Both the position numbers and the translations under genes were made by a program. A stretch of DNA of 48,011 nt. It comes from Vibrio ponticus (lineage in GTDB: Bacteria > Pseudomonadota > Gammaproteobacteria > Enterobacterales > Vibrionaceae). Shown here one piece after another: positions 35,566-42,960 of the stretch. The stretch covers positions 1 to 48,011 of the forward strand of contig NZ_AP019659.1 in NCBI RefSeq assembly GCF_009938225.1, given 5' to 3'. Within the stretch, counting starts at the first letter, position 1, and each line of letters opens with the position of its first letter. The notes below the pieces were generated by a model, which worked only from the letters and a program-made list of their open reading frames with translations, did not search any database and was not told the origin of the DNA.

Positions 35566-36342
35566 TTATTTAAAAGCGTTTTTAAATCTTTCAAGTGCAA
35601 GATCTGAGTCACCAGATGCCCAAGCTTCCATCGCAACAACGCCGGTATAATTAATATCTCTTAGTGCGGTTGCAATCGCTGGGTAATTAATTTCACCTGT
35701 ACCTGGTTCCATTCGTCCTGGTACATCTGCAATTTGAATTTCACCGATATGTTGGTCACATTTACGAACCAATTCAATCAAATTTCCTTCACCAATTTGG
35801 GCATGATAAAGGTCCAAGTTCATCTTTAGATAAGGGCTATTTACTGCGCTGACAAGAGCCAAAGTATCGCACGCTTTACCAAAAGGAGTACCGGCATGGT
35901 CTACTTCAAGGTTTAAGTTTTCTAAGGTAAATACTTTGCCGTGTTCTTCCCCTAGTTTTGCGATTTTAGTCAGTGTATCCAGAGCTTTAAGCCACATGTC
36001 ACCAGTGACAACTTCAACAGGTTTTACAGGAATACCACCTTCACCTAAACCTGTGCCATGTAGATTGAGAGAAGGACAATTCAAACGTTTGGCAACCTCA
36101 ATCGATTCTTTTGCACTATTTAGTAAATTTTCAATCTCATCATCATCCGTTAGATTTCCTGATATGTAACCTGTCATTGATGTAAAGTCAGCGCCCGTTG
36201 CAACTAACGCATCAATATCTTTATTTGTCCAATCCCAAATTTCGACACTAAATCCAAGTTCATGAATTTTTTTAACTCTCTCAAGTAGTGGTAACTCTTG
36301 AAATACCATTTCAGAACAAACTGACAACTTATAATCTTTCAT
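35566..36342 (-). CDS. Hydroxypyruvate-isomerase/IolI-like sugar-phosphate isomerase (TIM barrel)
   Basis: A 258-residue AP-endonuclease-2 type TIM barrel. Metal-site residues lie in the strands FTLENLNLEVDHAGTPF, MNLDLYHAQIGEG, and QIADVPGRMEPGTGEINYP, the last being the hallmark of the hydroxypyruvate isomerase (Hyi) subgroup. In this setting it may isomerise inososes, as IolI or IolH relatives do, or act on another cyclitol. It leads the operon with iolG1 and has a sigma-54 promoter 120 bases upstream, with paired activator sites. Confidence 0.82.
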   Translation of the reverse strand: MKDYKLSVCSEMVFQELPLLERVKKIHELGFSVEIWDWTNKDIDALVATGADFTSMTGYISGNLTDDDEIENLLNSAKESIEVAKRLNCPSLNLHGTGLGEGGIPVKPVEVVTGDMWLKALDTLTKIAKLGEEHGKVFTLENLNLEVDHAGTPFGKACDTLALVSAVNSPYLKMNLDLYHAQIGEGNLIELVRKCDQHIGEIQIADVPGRMEPGTGEINYPAIATALRDINYTGVVAMEAWASGDSDLALERFKNAFK

Positions 36343-36462
36343 AAATACTCCAACACAAATTTAAAATAAAAATAAAAGTAATTAGGATAAAAACTCCATC
36401 AATCACTAAATTAGATCTAATGAATAATCAAATTCTCATTCGTTTATCTCGTGTTTGTACTT

Positions 36463-36481
36463 ATTGCATCAAGTGTGCCAA
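36463..36481 (-). promoter_or_regulatory. Sigma-54 promoter of the TIM-barrel/iolG1 operon
   Basis: The minus strand reads TTGGCACACTTGATGCAAT, with TGGCAC at -24, GC at -12 and exactly ten bases between GG and GC. Confidence 0.88.
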
Positions 36482-36530
36482 TTTTAATAACGTATATTCG
36501 TGATAAACATCGACATCAATTTAATACACA

Positions 36531-36576
36531 TGTCCTGTTTTAGGACATGTCATGATTCATGCCCTAAAACAGGACA
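36531..36576. promoter_or_regulatory. Paired activator sites for sigma-54 promoters
   Basis: Two 17-bp dyads, TGTCCTGTTTTAGGACA (36531-36547) and TGCCCTAAAACAGGACA (36560-36576), 29 bases apart, together a 19-bp inverted repeat with one mismatch. The proximal edge is 51 bases from the -24 element, the same offset as at the MFS promoter. Confidence 0.85.
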
Positions 36577-36630
36577 CTTTTGAGCAGTCGAGTTGCATTC
36601 ATCTAACTAGGTAACCTTAAAAACATGACG

Positions 36631-36648
36631 TTGTCACTTTTTTTGCAA
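36631..36648 (+). promoter_or_regulatory. Possible sigma-54 promoter of the Gfo/Idh/MocA gene
   Basis: TTGTCACTTTTTTTGCAA has the right spacing but TGTCAC instead of TGGCAC at -24. It lies 55 bases past the activator pair and in the opposite direction to the strong promoter. Confidence 0.5.
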
Positions 36649-36655
36649 CTCGTTT

Positions 36656-36673
36656 ATGAAATGTAATTTTCAC
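36656..36673. promoter_or_regulatory. RpiR-type dyad overlapping the predicted start of transcription
   Basis: ATGAAAT-GTAA-TTTTCAC lies about 12 bases after the GC of the plus-strand sigma-54-like promoter, where a repressor would block initiation. Confidence 0.6.
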
Positions 36674-36884
36674 ACTAGCAGCTTAATGAGTGTTATTTTT
36701 TACAAGAAAAGTAATAACTTCACTCATTACCACGTAACTCTCACGTTAAACATATGTCTTCACATTGAACAGAAATGCCCTAAAAACGAACAAAAACCAG
36801 ATTCATGACGAATTTTTCTGTGATCAAATGCAAGTTAATCTTAATTTTTACAGGTAATATTTTTATTTCATCACAGTTTTAATT

Positions 36885-36902
36885 TTGGAATACTAATTTC
36901 AT
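36885..36902. promoter_or_regulatory. Weak RpiR-type dyad
   Basis: TTGGAAT-ACTA-ATTTCAT, 123 bases upstream of the gene at 37025. Confidence 0.35.
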
Positions 36903-37024
36903 TTTTAGCTTGTTTTATAGTCTGCACATCTAAGGGTCTTACGACCTATCATGTCAAATTGTAGGCGCCTCATCCCTGACAGATGGGCTTTGATGCGCAG
37001 CTTGAAATTGAGGAGAACGTAACC

Positions 37025-38200
37025 ATGTTTAATGAAGAACGACGCTTTGAACAACCTATTCGTTGGGGGATGGTCGGGGGTGGAAGAGGCAGCCAAATAG
37101 GCTATTCCCACCGTAATGCCGCACAACGAGATGGTCTATTTGAATTGGTCGCAGGAGCCTTTGACCTAGATGCGGATCGTTGTCGTGATTTTGGTAAAAA
37201 CATCGGTCTTGACCCACAGCGTTGTTACTCCAGTTACAAAGAATTATTTGCTGAGGAAGCCAAGCGTGAAGATGGTATCCAAGCAGTCTCTATTGCTACA
37301 CCAAACTCTACACACTATGAAATATGTAAAGCCGCACTGGAATCAGGTTTGCATGTTGTTTGTGAAAAACCAATCACGTTCAAAACGGAAGAAGCAGAAG
37401 AGCTAAAATCTATTGCCCAACAAAAAGGTCGAATCCTTGGAGTGATGTACGGATACACGGGATTCCCGATGGTACATCAAGCGCGAGAAATGGTTGAAAG
37501 AGGCGACCTGGGCAAAGTTCGTGTTGTAACAATGCAGTTTGCTCATGGCTTCCATAATATTGAGCATGAGAAAGATAATCCTGGATTAAAGTGGCGTGTA
37601 AGCCCAGAAGTATCGGGACCAACTTATGTCATAGGGGATATCGGGACGCACGCTTTCTACCTATGTGAAATGATGACCGGGCTGAAAGTTGAACGCTTAT
37701 CTTGTATGCGCCAAAGCTTTATCGCCTCCCGCGCCCCTTTAGAGGACAATGCCCATGTCATGATGGAATTTAAAGGTGGTGCAGTGGGCACTTTATGGGC
37801 ATCAGCCGTCAATGCCGGATCGATGCACCAACAAAAAATCCGTATTGTCGGCGAAAAAGCCTCTATTGAATGGTGGGATGAGCACCCAAATCAGCTTCGC
37901 TACGAAGTTCAAGGTGAGCCTGCTCGCCTGCTCGACCGTGATATGGATTACCTATATAAAGATGTTGAAGGCGTTGCAGCTAGTCACGTAGGTGGCGGAC
38001 ACGCAGAAGGGTATTTTGAATCATGGGCGAACCTCTACCACCGCTTTGGCTTAGTGATGGATGCGGTTAATCGTGATGATATGATCACCGCAAACAACAT
38101 TTGGTATCCAGGTATTGATGCCGGTATCGATGGTGTTCGTTTATGCGAAAAATGCGTTGAATCAGCGGACAACCAATCAGCTTGGGTGAAGTTTAACTAA
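37025..38200 (+). CDS. Gfo/Idh/MocA-family oxidoreductase, possible scyllo-inositol dehydrogenase
   Basis: A 391-residue dehydrogenase with a Rossmann glycine motif (MVGGGRGSQIG), the EKPITFK catalytic lysine segment and GDIGTHAFYLCEMMTG with the active-site histidine. It is longer than IolG and distinct from both copies; similar proteins occur in many inositol clusters (MviM/IolW-like). Probably oxidises or reduces scyllo-inositol or another isomer; substrate inferred. GGAG before the ATG at 37025 sets the start; 14 codons more are open upstream. A terminator follows at 38225-38258. Confidence 0.85.
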   Translation: MFNEERRFEQPIRWGMVGGGRGSQIGYSHRNAAQRDGLFELVAGAFDLDADRCRDFGKNIGLDPQRCYSSYKELFAEEAKREDGIQAVSIATPNSTHYEICKAALESGLHVVCEKPITFKTEEAEELKSIAQQKGRILGVMYGYTGFPMVHQAREMVERGDLGKVRVVTMQFAHGFHNIEHEKDNPGLKWRVSPEVSGPTYVIGDIGTHAFYLCEMMTGLKVERLSCMRQSFIASRAPLEDNAHVMMEFKGGAVGTLWASAVNAGSMHQQKIRIVGEKASIEWWDEHPNQLRYEVQGEPARLLDRDMDYLYKDVEGVAASHVGGGHAEGYFESWANLYHRFGLVMDAVNRDDMITANNIWYPGIDAGIDGVRLCEKCVESADNQSAWVKFN

Positions 38201-38224
38201 CCTGCGTTTCACCTTCCTTCTTCC

Positions 38225-38258
38225 AAAGAGCACGTGATTAAATTAATGTGCTCTTTTT
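38225..38258 (+). terminator. Terminator of the Gfo/Idh/MocA gene
   Basis: AAAGAGCAC with GTGCTCTTT and a T run. Confidence 0.85.
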
Positions 38259-38359
38259 CATTCTCATAGCGGTAATTCTCTGAACGATCAGAAACTTCAC
38301 TCGTCTGGGTATTTTGTCTCACTTGCAATCTGATGATGAACAAATCAAAACGCTGCAAC

Positions 38360-38377
38360 GCGAAATGTACGTTTCAT
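38360..38377. promoter_or_regulatory. Isolated RpiR-type dyad between convergent genes
   Basis: GCGAAAT-GTAC-GTTTCAT. No gene start lies nearby, so it may be non-functional, an auxiliary looping site, or mark an unseen transcript. Confidence 0.35.
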
Positions 38378-38387
38378 TATTCAATAA

Positions 38388-38412
38388 CAAAAAAGCGCCG
38401 ACAATGCGGCGC
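38388..38412 (-). terminator. Terminator of adhE
   Basis: GCGCCG-cattgt-CGGCGC on the minus strand followed by TTTTTT, 31 bases past the stop. Confidence 0.9.
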
Positions 38413-38442
38413 AATTGGAGTCAAATGTTACTCAAACAACGA

Positions 38443-41118
38443 TTAAGCGACAGCTTCTTCGTTCTTCTCTTTTTTCACCACTTTTAATGATGGCTTATTC
38501 GACTCAGGTAGATCCTCTGTAAATTTGTGCCCGTAGTAGGACGCAACGAGAACTGCACGTAGTTCGCTAATAAGAGGATAACGAGGGTTCGCTCCAGTAC
38601 ATTGATCATCGAATGCTTCAACCGCTAACGTATCAATCTTCGCCATAAAGTCAGCTTCGTTGATGCCCGCTTCTTTAATTGAACGCGGAATATCAAGCTC
38701 TAACTTCAGCTGTTCTAGCCAATCAAGTAGACGTTCGATTTTCTGTGCTGTGCGATCGCCAGGCAGAGAAAGTCCAAGATGGTCGGCAACTTCTGCATAA
38801 CGACGGCGAGCTTGCGGACGGTCATATTGAGAGAATGCTGTCTGCTTAGTTGGATTGTCGTTAGCATTAAAACGCACTACGTTTGAAATCAGTAATGCAT
38901 TGGCTAAACCATGAGGTAGATGGAACTCAGCCCCCAGTTTGTGTGCCATTGAGTGGCACGCACCAAGAAAAGCGTTCGCAAATGCCATGCCTGCTATAGT
39001 TGCTGCGTTGTGCACTTTCTCTCTAGCGATCGGGTCAGAGGCGCCGTTAGCATAACTTGATGGTAGGTATTCTTTGAGCATTTTTAACGCTTGCAATGCT
39101 TGACCATCAGAATATTCATTCGCGAGTACTGATACATATGCCTCTAAAGCGTGTGTTACTGCGTCATACCCACCAAAAGCAGTCAATGACTTGGGCATGT
39201 TCATCACTAAATTGGCATCAACAATAGCCATATTTGGCGTGAGTTCATAGTCAGCTAATGGATACTTAGCCCCTGTCGCATCATCGGTTACTACCGCGAA
39301 AGGCGTCACTTCAGAGCCGGTACCAGAAGTGGTTGTAATACATACTAAATCGGCTTTCTCACCCATTTTAGGGAAAGTGTAAATACGCTTGCGAATATCC
39401 ATAAATCGCATCGCTAACTCTTCAAAATGCGTTTCTGGATGCTCGTACATTACCCACATAATTTTGGCTGCATCCATTGGTGACCCCCCACCAAGCGCCA
39501 AAATGACATCTGGTTGGAAGCTTTGCATTGCGTCAGCCCCTTTACGCACAACACTTAGAGTTGGGTCTGCTTCCACTTCGTAGAATGTGCTCACTTCCAT
39601 GCCTTGTGCTTTTAATAGGCGCACGACATCATCGGCGTAACCGTTATTAAATAGGTATCGGTCGGTGACTAAGAACGCGCGCTTTTTGCCCGCTAAATCG
39701 CTTAAAGCAACCGGCAAACATCCGCGACGGAAGTAAATTGATTTTGGTAATTTGTGCCAAAGCATATTTTCTGCGCGTTTCGCGACCACCTTTTTGTTGA
39801 TCAGATGTTTCGGTCCGACGTTTTCTGAAATAGAGTTCCCCCCCCAAGAGCCACAGCCTAAGGTTAAAGAAGGCGCGACATTGAAGTTGTAAAGGTCACC
39901 AATACCACCATGCGTCGTTGGTATATTGATTAAAATGCGAGCAGTTTTGAGCTTGTCACCAAAGTAGCGCACACGGTCTGCGTTTTTATCTTGGTCAGTA
40001 TACAAGCCAGAGGTGTGACCAATCCCACCAATTTCCACCATGGTTACCGCTTGTTCAACGGCGTCTTCAAAATCTGTCGCACGGAATAAACCAAGTGTTG
40101 GAGATAGTTTTTCATGCGCAAATGCATCATCAATCGACACTTTGCCGAGCCCTTCACCTATCAGAATTTTGGTATCAGCAGGCACATTGACCCCAGCCAT
40201 ATCAGCGATAGCAATGGCTGGTTGACCGACAATCTTGGCGTTTAATGCCCCATTAACCAATAACACTTTACGTACTTTATCCGCTTCTGTTTTATTCAAT
40301 ACATAAGCTTTATGACTAGCAAAACGTGCTTTTACTTCATCGTAGACTTTATCAACGACGATAACCGCTTGCTCGGATGCGCACACCACACCATTATCGA
40401 ACGTTTTTGACATCAACACTGAAGCCACGGCACGCTTAATGTCCGCAGTTTCATCAATCACAACCGGTACGTTACCTGCCCCCACACCAATAGCTGGCTT
40501 ACCAGATGAATATGCCGCTTTCACCATGCCTGGTCCGCCTGTCGCTAAAATTAACGCGATGTCATCGTGTTTCATTAGCGCATTAGAGAGTTCCACTGTT
40601 GGCTGATCAATCCAACCAATAATGTCTTTTGGAGCACCGGCGGCGACTGCTGCTTGAAGAACTAATTTAGCAGCGTCATTCGTAGACCCCTTCGCTCGAG
40701 GGTGAGGTGAAAAAATGATGCCATTACGCGTTTTGAGTGCAATCAGCGACTTAAATATCGCCGTTGAGGTTGGGTTAGTCGTTGGAACGATACCGCAGAT
40801 AATGCCGACCGGTTCCGCAATCGTCATTGTGCCCATCGCCTTGTCTTCTTCCAAGACTCCACAGGTTTTTTCATCTTTGTACTTATTGTAAATGTATTCT
40901 GAAGCAAAGTGGTTTTTAATCACCTTGTCTTCAACAATACCCATGCCAGATTCCGCCACCGCTTGCTGTGCTAATGGAATACGTGCTTGGTTGGCAGCTA
41001 ACGACGCTGCACGAAAGATCTTATCAACCTTCTCCTGAGAAAATGTAGCAAATTCTGCTTGCGCAGCTTTCACTCGAGAGACGAGTGTGTTGAGTTCATC
41101 TAAGTTAGTTACAAACAT
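38443..41118 (-). CDS. adhE: Bifunctional acetaldehyde-CoA/alcohol dehydrogenase AdhE
   Basis: An 891-residue protein, the same length as E. coli AdhE and collinear with it. The N-terminal aldehyde dehydrogenase domain has the catalytic cysteine in KTFDNGVVCASEQ (about residue 246). The linker is followed by the iron-dependent alcohol dehydrogenase domain with GGGSPMDAAKIMW and metal ligands in FGGYDAVTHALEAY and CHSMAHKLGAEFHLPHG. It reduces acetyl-CoA to ethanol and forms spirosomes. AGGA before the ATG sets the start. Presence on an inositol plasmid suggests fermentative disposal of acetyl-CoA and reducing equivalents. A perfect RpiR-type dyad lies 137 bases upstream. Confidence 0.96.
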   Translation of the reverse strand: MFVTNLDELNTLVSRVKAAQAEFATFSQEKVDKIFRAASLAANQARIPLAQQAVAESGMGIVEDKVIKNHFASEYIYNKYKDEKTCGVLEEDKAMGTMTIAEPVGIICGIVPTTNPTSTAIFKSLIALKTRNGIIFSPHPRAKGSTNDAAKLVLQAAVAAGAPKDIIGWIDQPTVELSNALMKHDDIALILATGGPGMVKAAYSSGKPAIGVGAGNVPVVIDETADIKRAVASVLMSKTFDNGVVCASEQAVIVVDKVYDEVKARFASHKAYVLNKTEADKVRKVLLVNGALNAKIVGQPAIAIADMAGVNVPADTKILIGEGLGKVSIDDAFAHEKLSPTLGLFRATDFEDAVEQAVTMVEIGGIGHTSGLYTDQDKNADRVRYFGDKLKTARILINIPTTHGGIGDLYNFNVAPSLTLGCGSWGGNSISENVGPKHLINKKVVAKRAENMLWHKLPKSIYFRRGCLPVALSDLAGKKRAFLVTDRYLFNNGYADDVVRLLKAQGMEVSTFYEVEADPTLSVVRKGADAMQSFQPDVILALGGGSPMDAAKIMWVMYEHPETHFEELAMRFMDIRKRIYTFPKMGEKADLVCITTTSGTGSEVTPFAVVTDDATGAKYPLADYELTPNMAIVDANLVMNMPKSLTAFGGYDAVTHALEAYVSVLANEYSDGQALQALKMLKEYLPSSYANGASDPIAREKVHNAATIAGMAFANAFLGACHSMAHKLGAEFHLPHGLANALLISNVVRFNANDNPTKQTAFSQYDRPQARRRYAEVADHLGLSLPGDRTAQKIERLLDWLEQLKLELDIPRSIKEAGINEADFMAKIDTLAVEAFDDQCTGANPRYPLISELRAVLVASYYGHKFTEDLPESNKPSLKVVKKEKNEEAVA

Positions 41119-41254
41119 TACGACATCCTAATAATCAATGATTCTTTATTAAGTCCCCCCTTGATTAGCGAGACAGGATAAAAAACCTTGCGCTAGCATC
41201 ACGCTCAAGCGGTAACCATGAACGTTACAAATTAAAATGAAATGAACGCTTCAA

Positions 41255-41272
41255 ATGAAATATACATTTCAT
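41255..41272. promoter_or_regulatory. RpiR-type perfect palindrome before adhE
   Basis: ATGAAAT-ATAC-ATTTCAT, with perfect 7-base arms. An imperfect neighbour lies at 41237-41254. Confidence 0.75.
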
Positions 41273-41734
41273 AATTCTAATTTACCAAATCAAAATAATC
41301 ATTTAGTGAGTTAGGCAACGTTTTCATACCTATTTTGCTTTACTGACTTATCGTCGCAAGCAATTGGTCTCTAAATATGTCCTAATAAAGCACATATCTA
41401 CATGATATATATGGTTAAAAATCAAACGTTAGAATCTATTTATCTCCACCACCACCCCCTCTCTCACCCAGTGATAACACCCGTCAATTAACAAAAAAGC
41501 ACAATTTCAAGAACCAAATCGCCAAATTGCGCAACAAATCAACCACTTGTCATTTGGCATTATTTGATCTTGCTCACTCAAATGACAATAAAAACCAACA
41601 AAATCAAGATCTTAACAAAAGAAAAGCCAAAAAAAACACTGTGTGCCTCGCCATATCGCCCATCAATCATCGAGCAAAAAACTACCAAGGTCACAATATT
41701 AAACCAAAAAACGTACGTTTCATTAATTAATATT

Positions 41735-41752
41735 GTGAAACATAATTTTCAT
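41735..41752. promoter_or_regulatory. RpiR-type dyad before iolG2
   Basis: GTGAAAC-ATAA-TTTTCAT, 119 bases upstream of the iolG2 start. Confidence 0.6.
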
Positions 41753-41760
41753 TGTTAATG

Positions 41761-41808
41761 TGTCCCACAACGAGACATGCTCTTATCCTTCACACCCTAC
41801 ATGAGACA
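41761..41808. promoter_or_regulatory. Possible activator sites before iolG2
   Basis: TGTCCCACAACGAGACA (41761-41777) fits the TGT-N11-ACA form of the activator sites, and ACACCCTACATGAGACA (41792-41808) is a half match 31 bases on. A TGGC at 41821 lacks a proper -12 GC, so a sigma-54 promoter here is doubtful. Confidence 0.4.
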
Positions 41809-41871
41809 CAGATAACACTTTGGCTCTAAGAAGATAAGAGTGGTTAATATAATTAATGAGGAACATATCCT

Positions 41872-42858
41872 ATGTACAATATCGCTCTATTTGGTGCAGG
41901 TCGTATTGGTCAAGTCCATGCTGTGAACATCGCCAACCACAAAGAAACGACACTTTATTCAGTCAGTGACCCTTACACGGTAAATGCCGAAGCGTTAGCC
42001 ACAAAATATGGTGCAAAAATTCAAACTATCGATGAAGCACTGTCTGATCCAAATGTACATGGCGTTCTTATTGCTTCTGCAACGGATACTCACGCAGAGT
42101 TAATTGAATTATCGGCGAAAGCAGGCAAAGCCATTTTTTGTGAAAAACCAGTTCACTTAGATCTTGAGCGTGTACGTGATTGCTTAAAAATCGTTGATGA
42201 GTGTAACGTTCCTCTCTTTGTTGGCTTTAACCGCCGTTATGACCCTCAGTTCAGAAAGGTACGTGAACAACTAAGCCTTGGTACCATTGGTAAAGCAGAA
42301 AGCCTACTGATCACTTCTCGCGATCCATCCCCACCGCCAGCAGAATACGTGAAAGTTTCTGGCGGTATGTTCCGCGACATGACGATTCATGATTTCGATA
42401 TGGCGCGTTTCATCATGGGTGAAGATCCAGTTTCAATCTATGCGCAAGGCAGTAATTTAGTCGACCCAGCTATCGGGGCTGCTGGTGATATCGACACTGC
42501 ATTTATCGTGATGAAGTTCCCGTCAGGAGCAATGGCTACGATCTCTAACAGTCGCCGTTCAGGCTATGGGTACGACCAACGCATCGAACTGCACGGTGAG
42601 AATGGTTTACTTCGTGCGAACAATATCCTTGAAGATGCCGTTGAAGTTTGGGGTGAACCAGGCTGTGTCGCGGCTAAACCAGAACATTTCTTCCTACAGC
42701 GTTATGAGAAAGCTTACCGCGCAGAATGGCAGCACTTTGTTGATGTATTGTCAGGTAAAGCCCAACCCGAATGCAGCGGTTTTGACGGTGAACAAGCGTT
42801 GCTAATGGCAGACAAAGCTCTTGAATCTCTTCTAACAGGTAAAGAAATCGCACTATAA
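41872..42858 (+). CDS. iolG: Inositol 2-dehydrogenase IolG, copy 2
   Basis: A 328-residue Gfo/Idh/MocA dehydrogenase with GAGRIGQVHAVN, EKPVHLD and MTIHDFDMARF. It catalyses the first step, myo-inositol to scyllo-inosose. It has the standard dinucleotide loop, unlike copy 1. TGAGGAAC precedes the ATG. It is followed by the sodium/solute symporter, separated by a perfect hairpin (42879-42901), forming an uptake-plus-oxidation unit. One of the two paralogues could be adapted to a different isomer. Confidence 0.93.
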   Translation: MYNIALFGAGRIGQVHAVNIANHKETTLYSVSDPYTVNAEALATKYGAKIQTIDEALSDPNVHGVLIASATDTHAELIELSAKAGKAIFCEKPVHLDLERVRDCLKIVDECNVPLFVGFNRRYDPQFRKVREQLSLGTIGKAESLLITSRDPSPPPAEYVKVSGGMFRDMTIHDFDMARFIMGEDPVSIYAQGSNLVDPAIGAAGDIDTAFIVMKFPSGAMATISNSRRSGYGYDQRIELHGENGLLRANNILEDAVEVWGEPGCVAAKPEHFFLQRYEKAYRAEWQHFVDVLSGKAQPECSGFDGEQALLMADKALESLLTGKEIAL

Positions 42859-42878
42859 AGCTCTATACCATACGGCTC

Positions 42879-42901
42879 CCACCTAGGTCATACCTAGGTG
42901 G
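42879..42901 (+). repeat. Perfect 10-bp hairpin between iolG2 and the symporter gene
   Basis: CCACCTAGGT-cat-ACCTAGGTGG, no T run. It could stabilise the upstream mRNA or modulate read-through to the symporter. Confidence 0.65.
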
Positions 42902-42960
42902 CTTACCAGGCTCTGCATAGTTAAGGACGCGGGGTCGTAATAAAAGCTACTGGAGGTACC

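Larger units (their letters stand above)
36343..37024. other. Divergent regulatory region with sigma-54 promoters and RpiR dyads
   Basis: 682 bases without a gene, holding the minus-strand sigma-54 promoter (36463-36481), the activator pair (36531-36576), a weaker plus-strand sigma-54-like promoter (36631-36648) and RpiR-type dyads at 36656-36673 and 36885-36902. Confidence 0.8.
41119..41871. other. Divergent regulatory region adhE / iolG2
   Basis: 753 bases without a supported gene; frames of 64-67 codons at 41527-41758 are lysine/asparagine-rich and lack ribosome sites. It holds RpiR-type dyads at 41255-41272 and 41735-41752 and TGT-N11-ACA sites at 41761-41777 and possibly 41792-41808. 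Confidence 0.7.

Noticed and set aside
41527..41758. Two overlapping lysine/asparagine-rich frames between adhE and iolG2
   Set aside because: Composition follows the A-rich intergenic DNA; no ribosome site; overlaps an RpiR-type dyad.
41821..41837. Sigma-54 promoter before iolG2
   Set aside because: TGGCTC is present but the -12 GC is missing at the required distance; activator spacing also differs from the two good cases.
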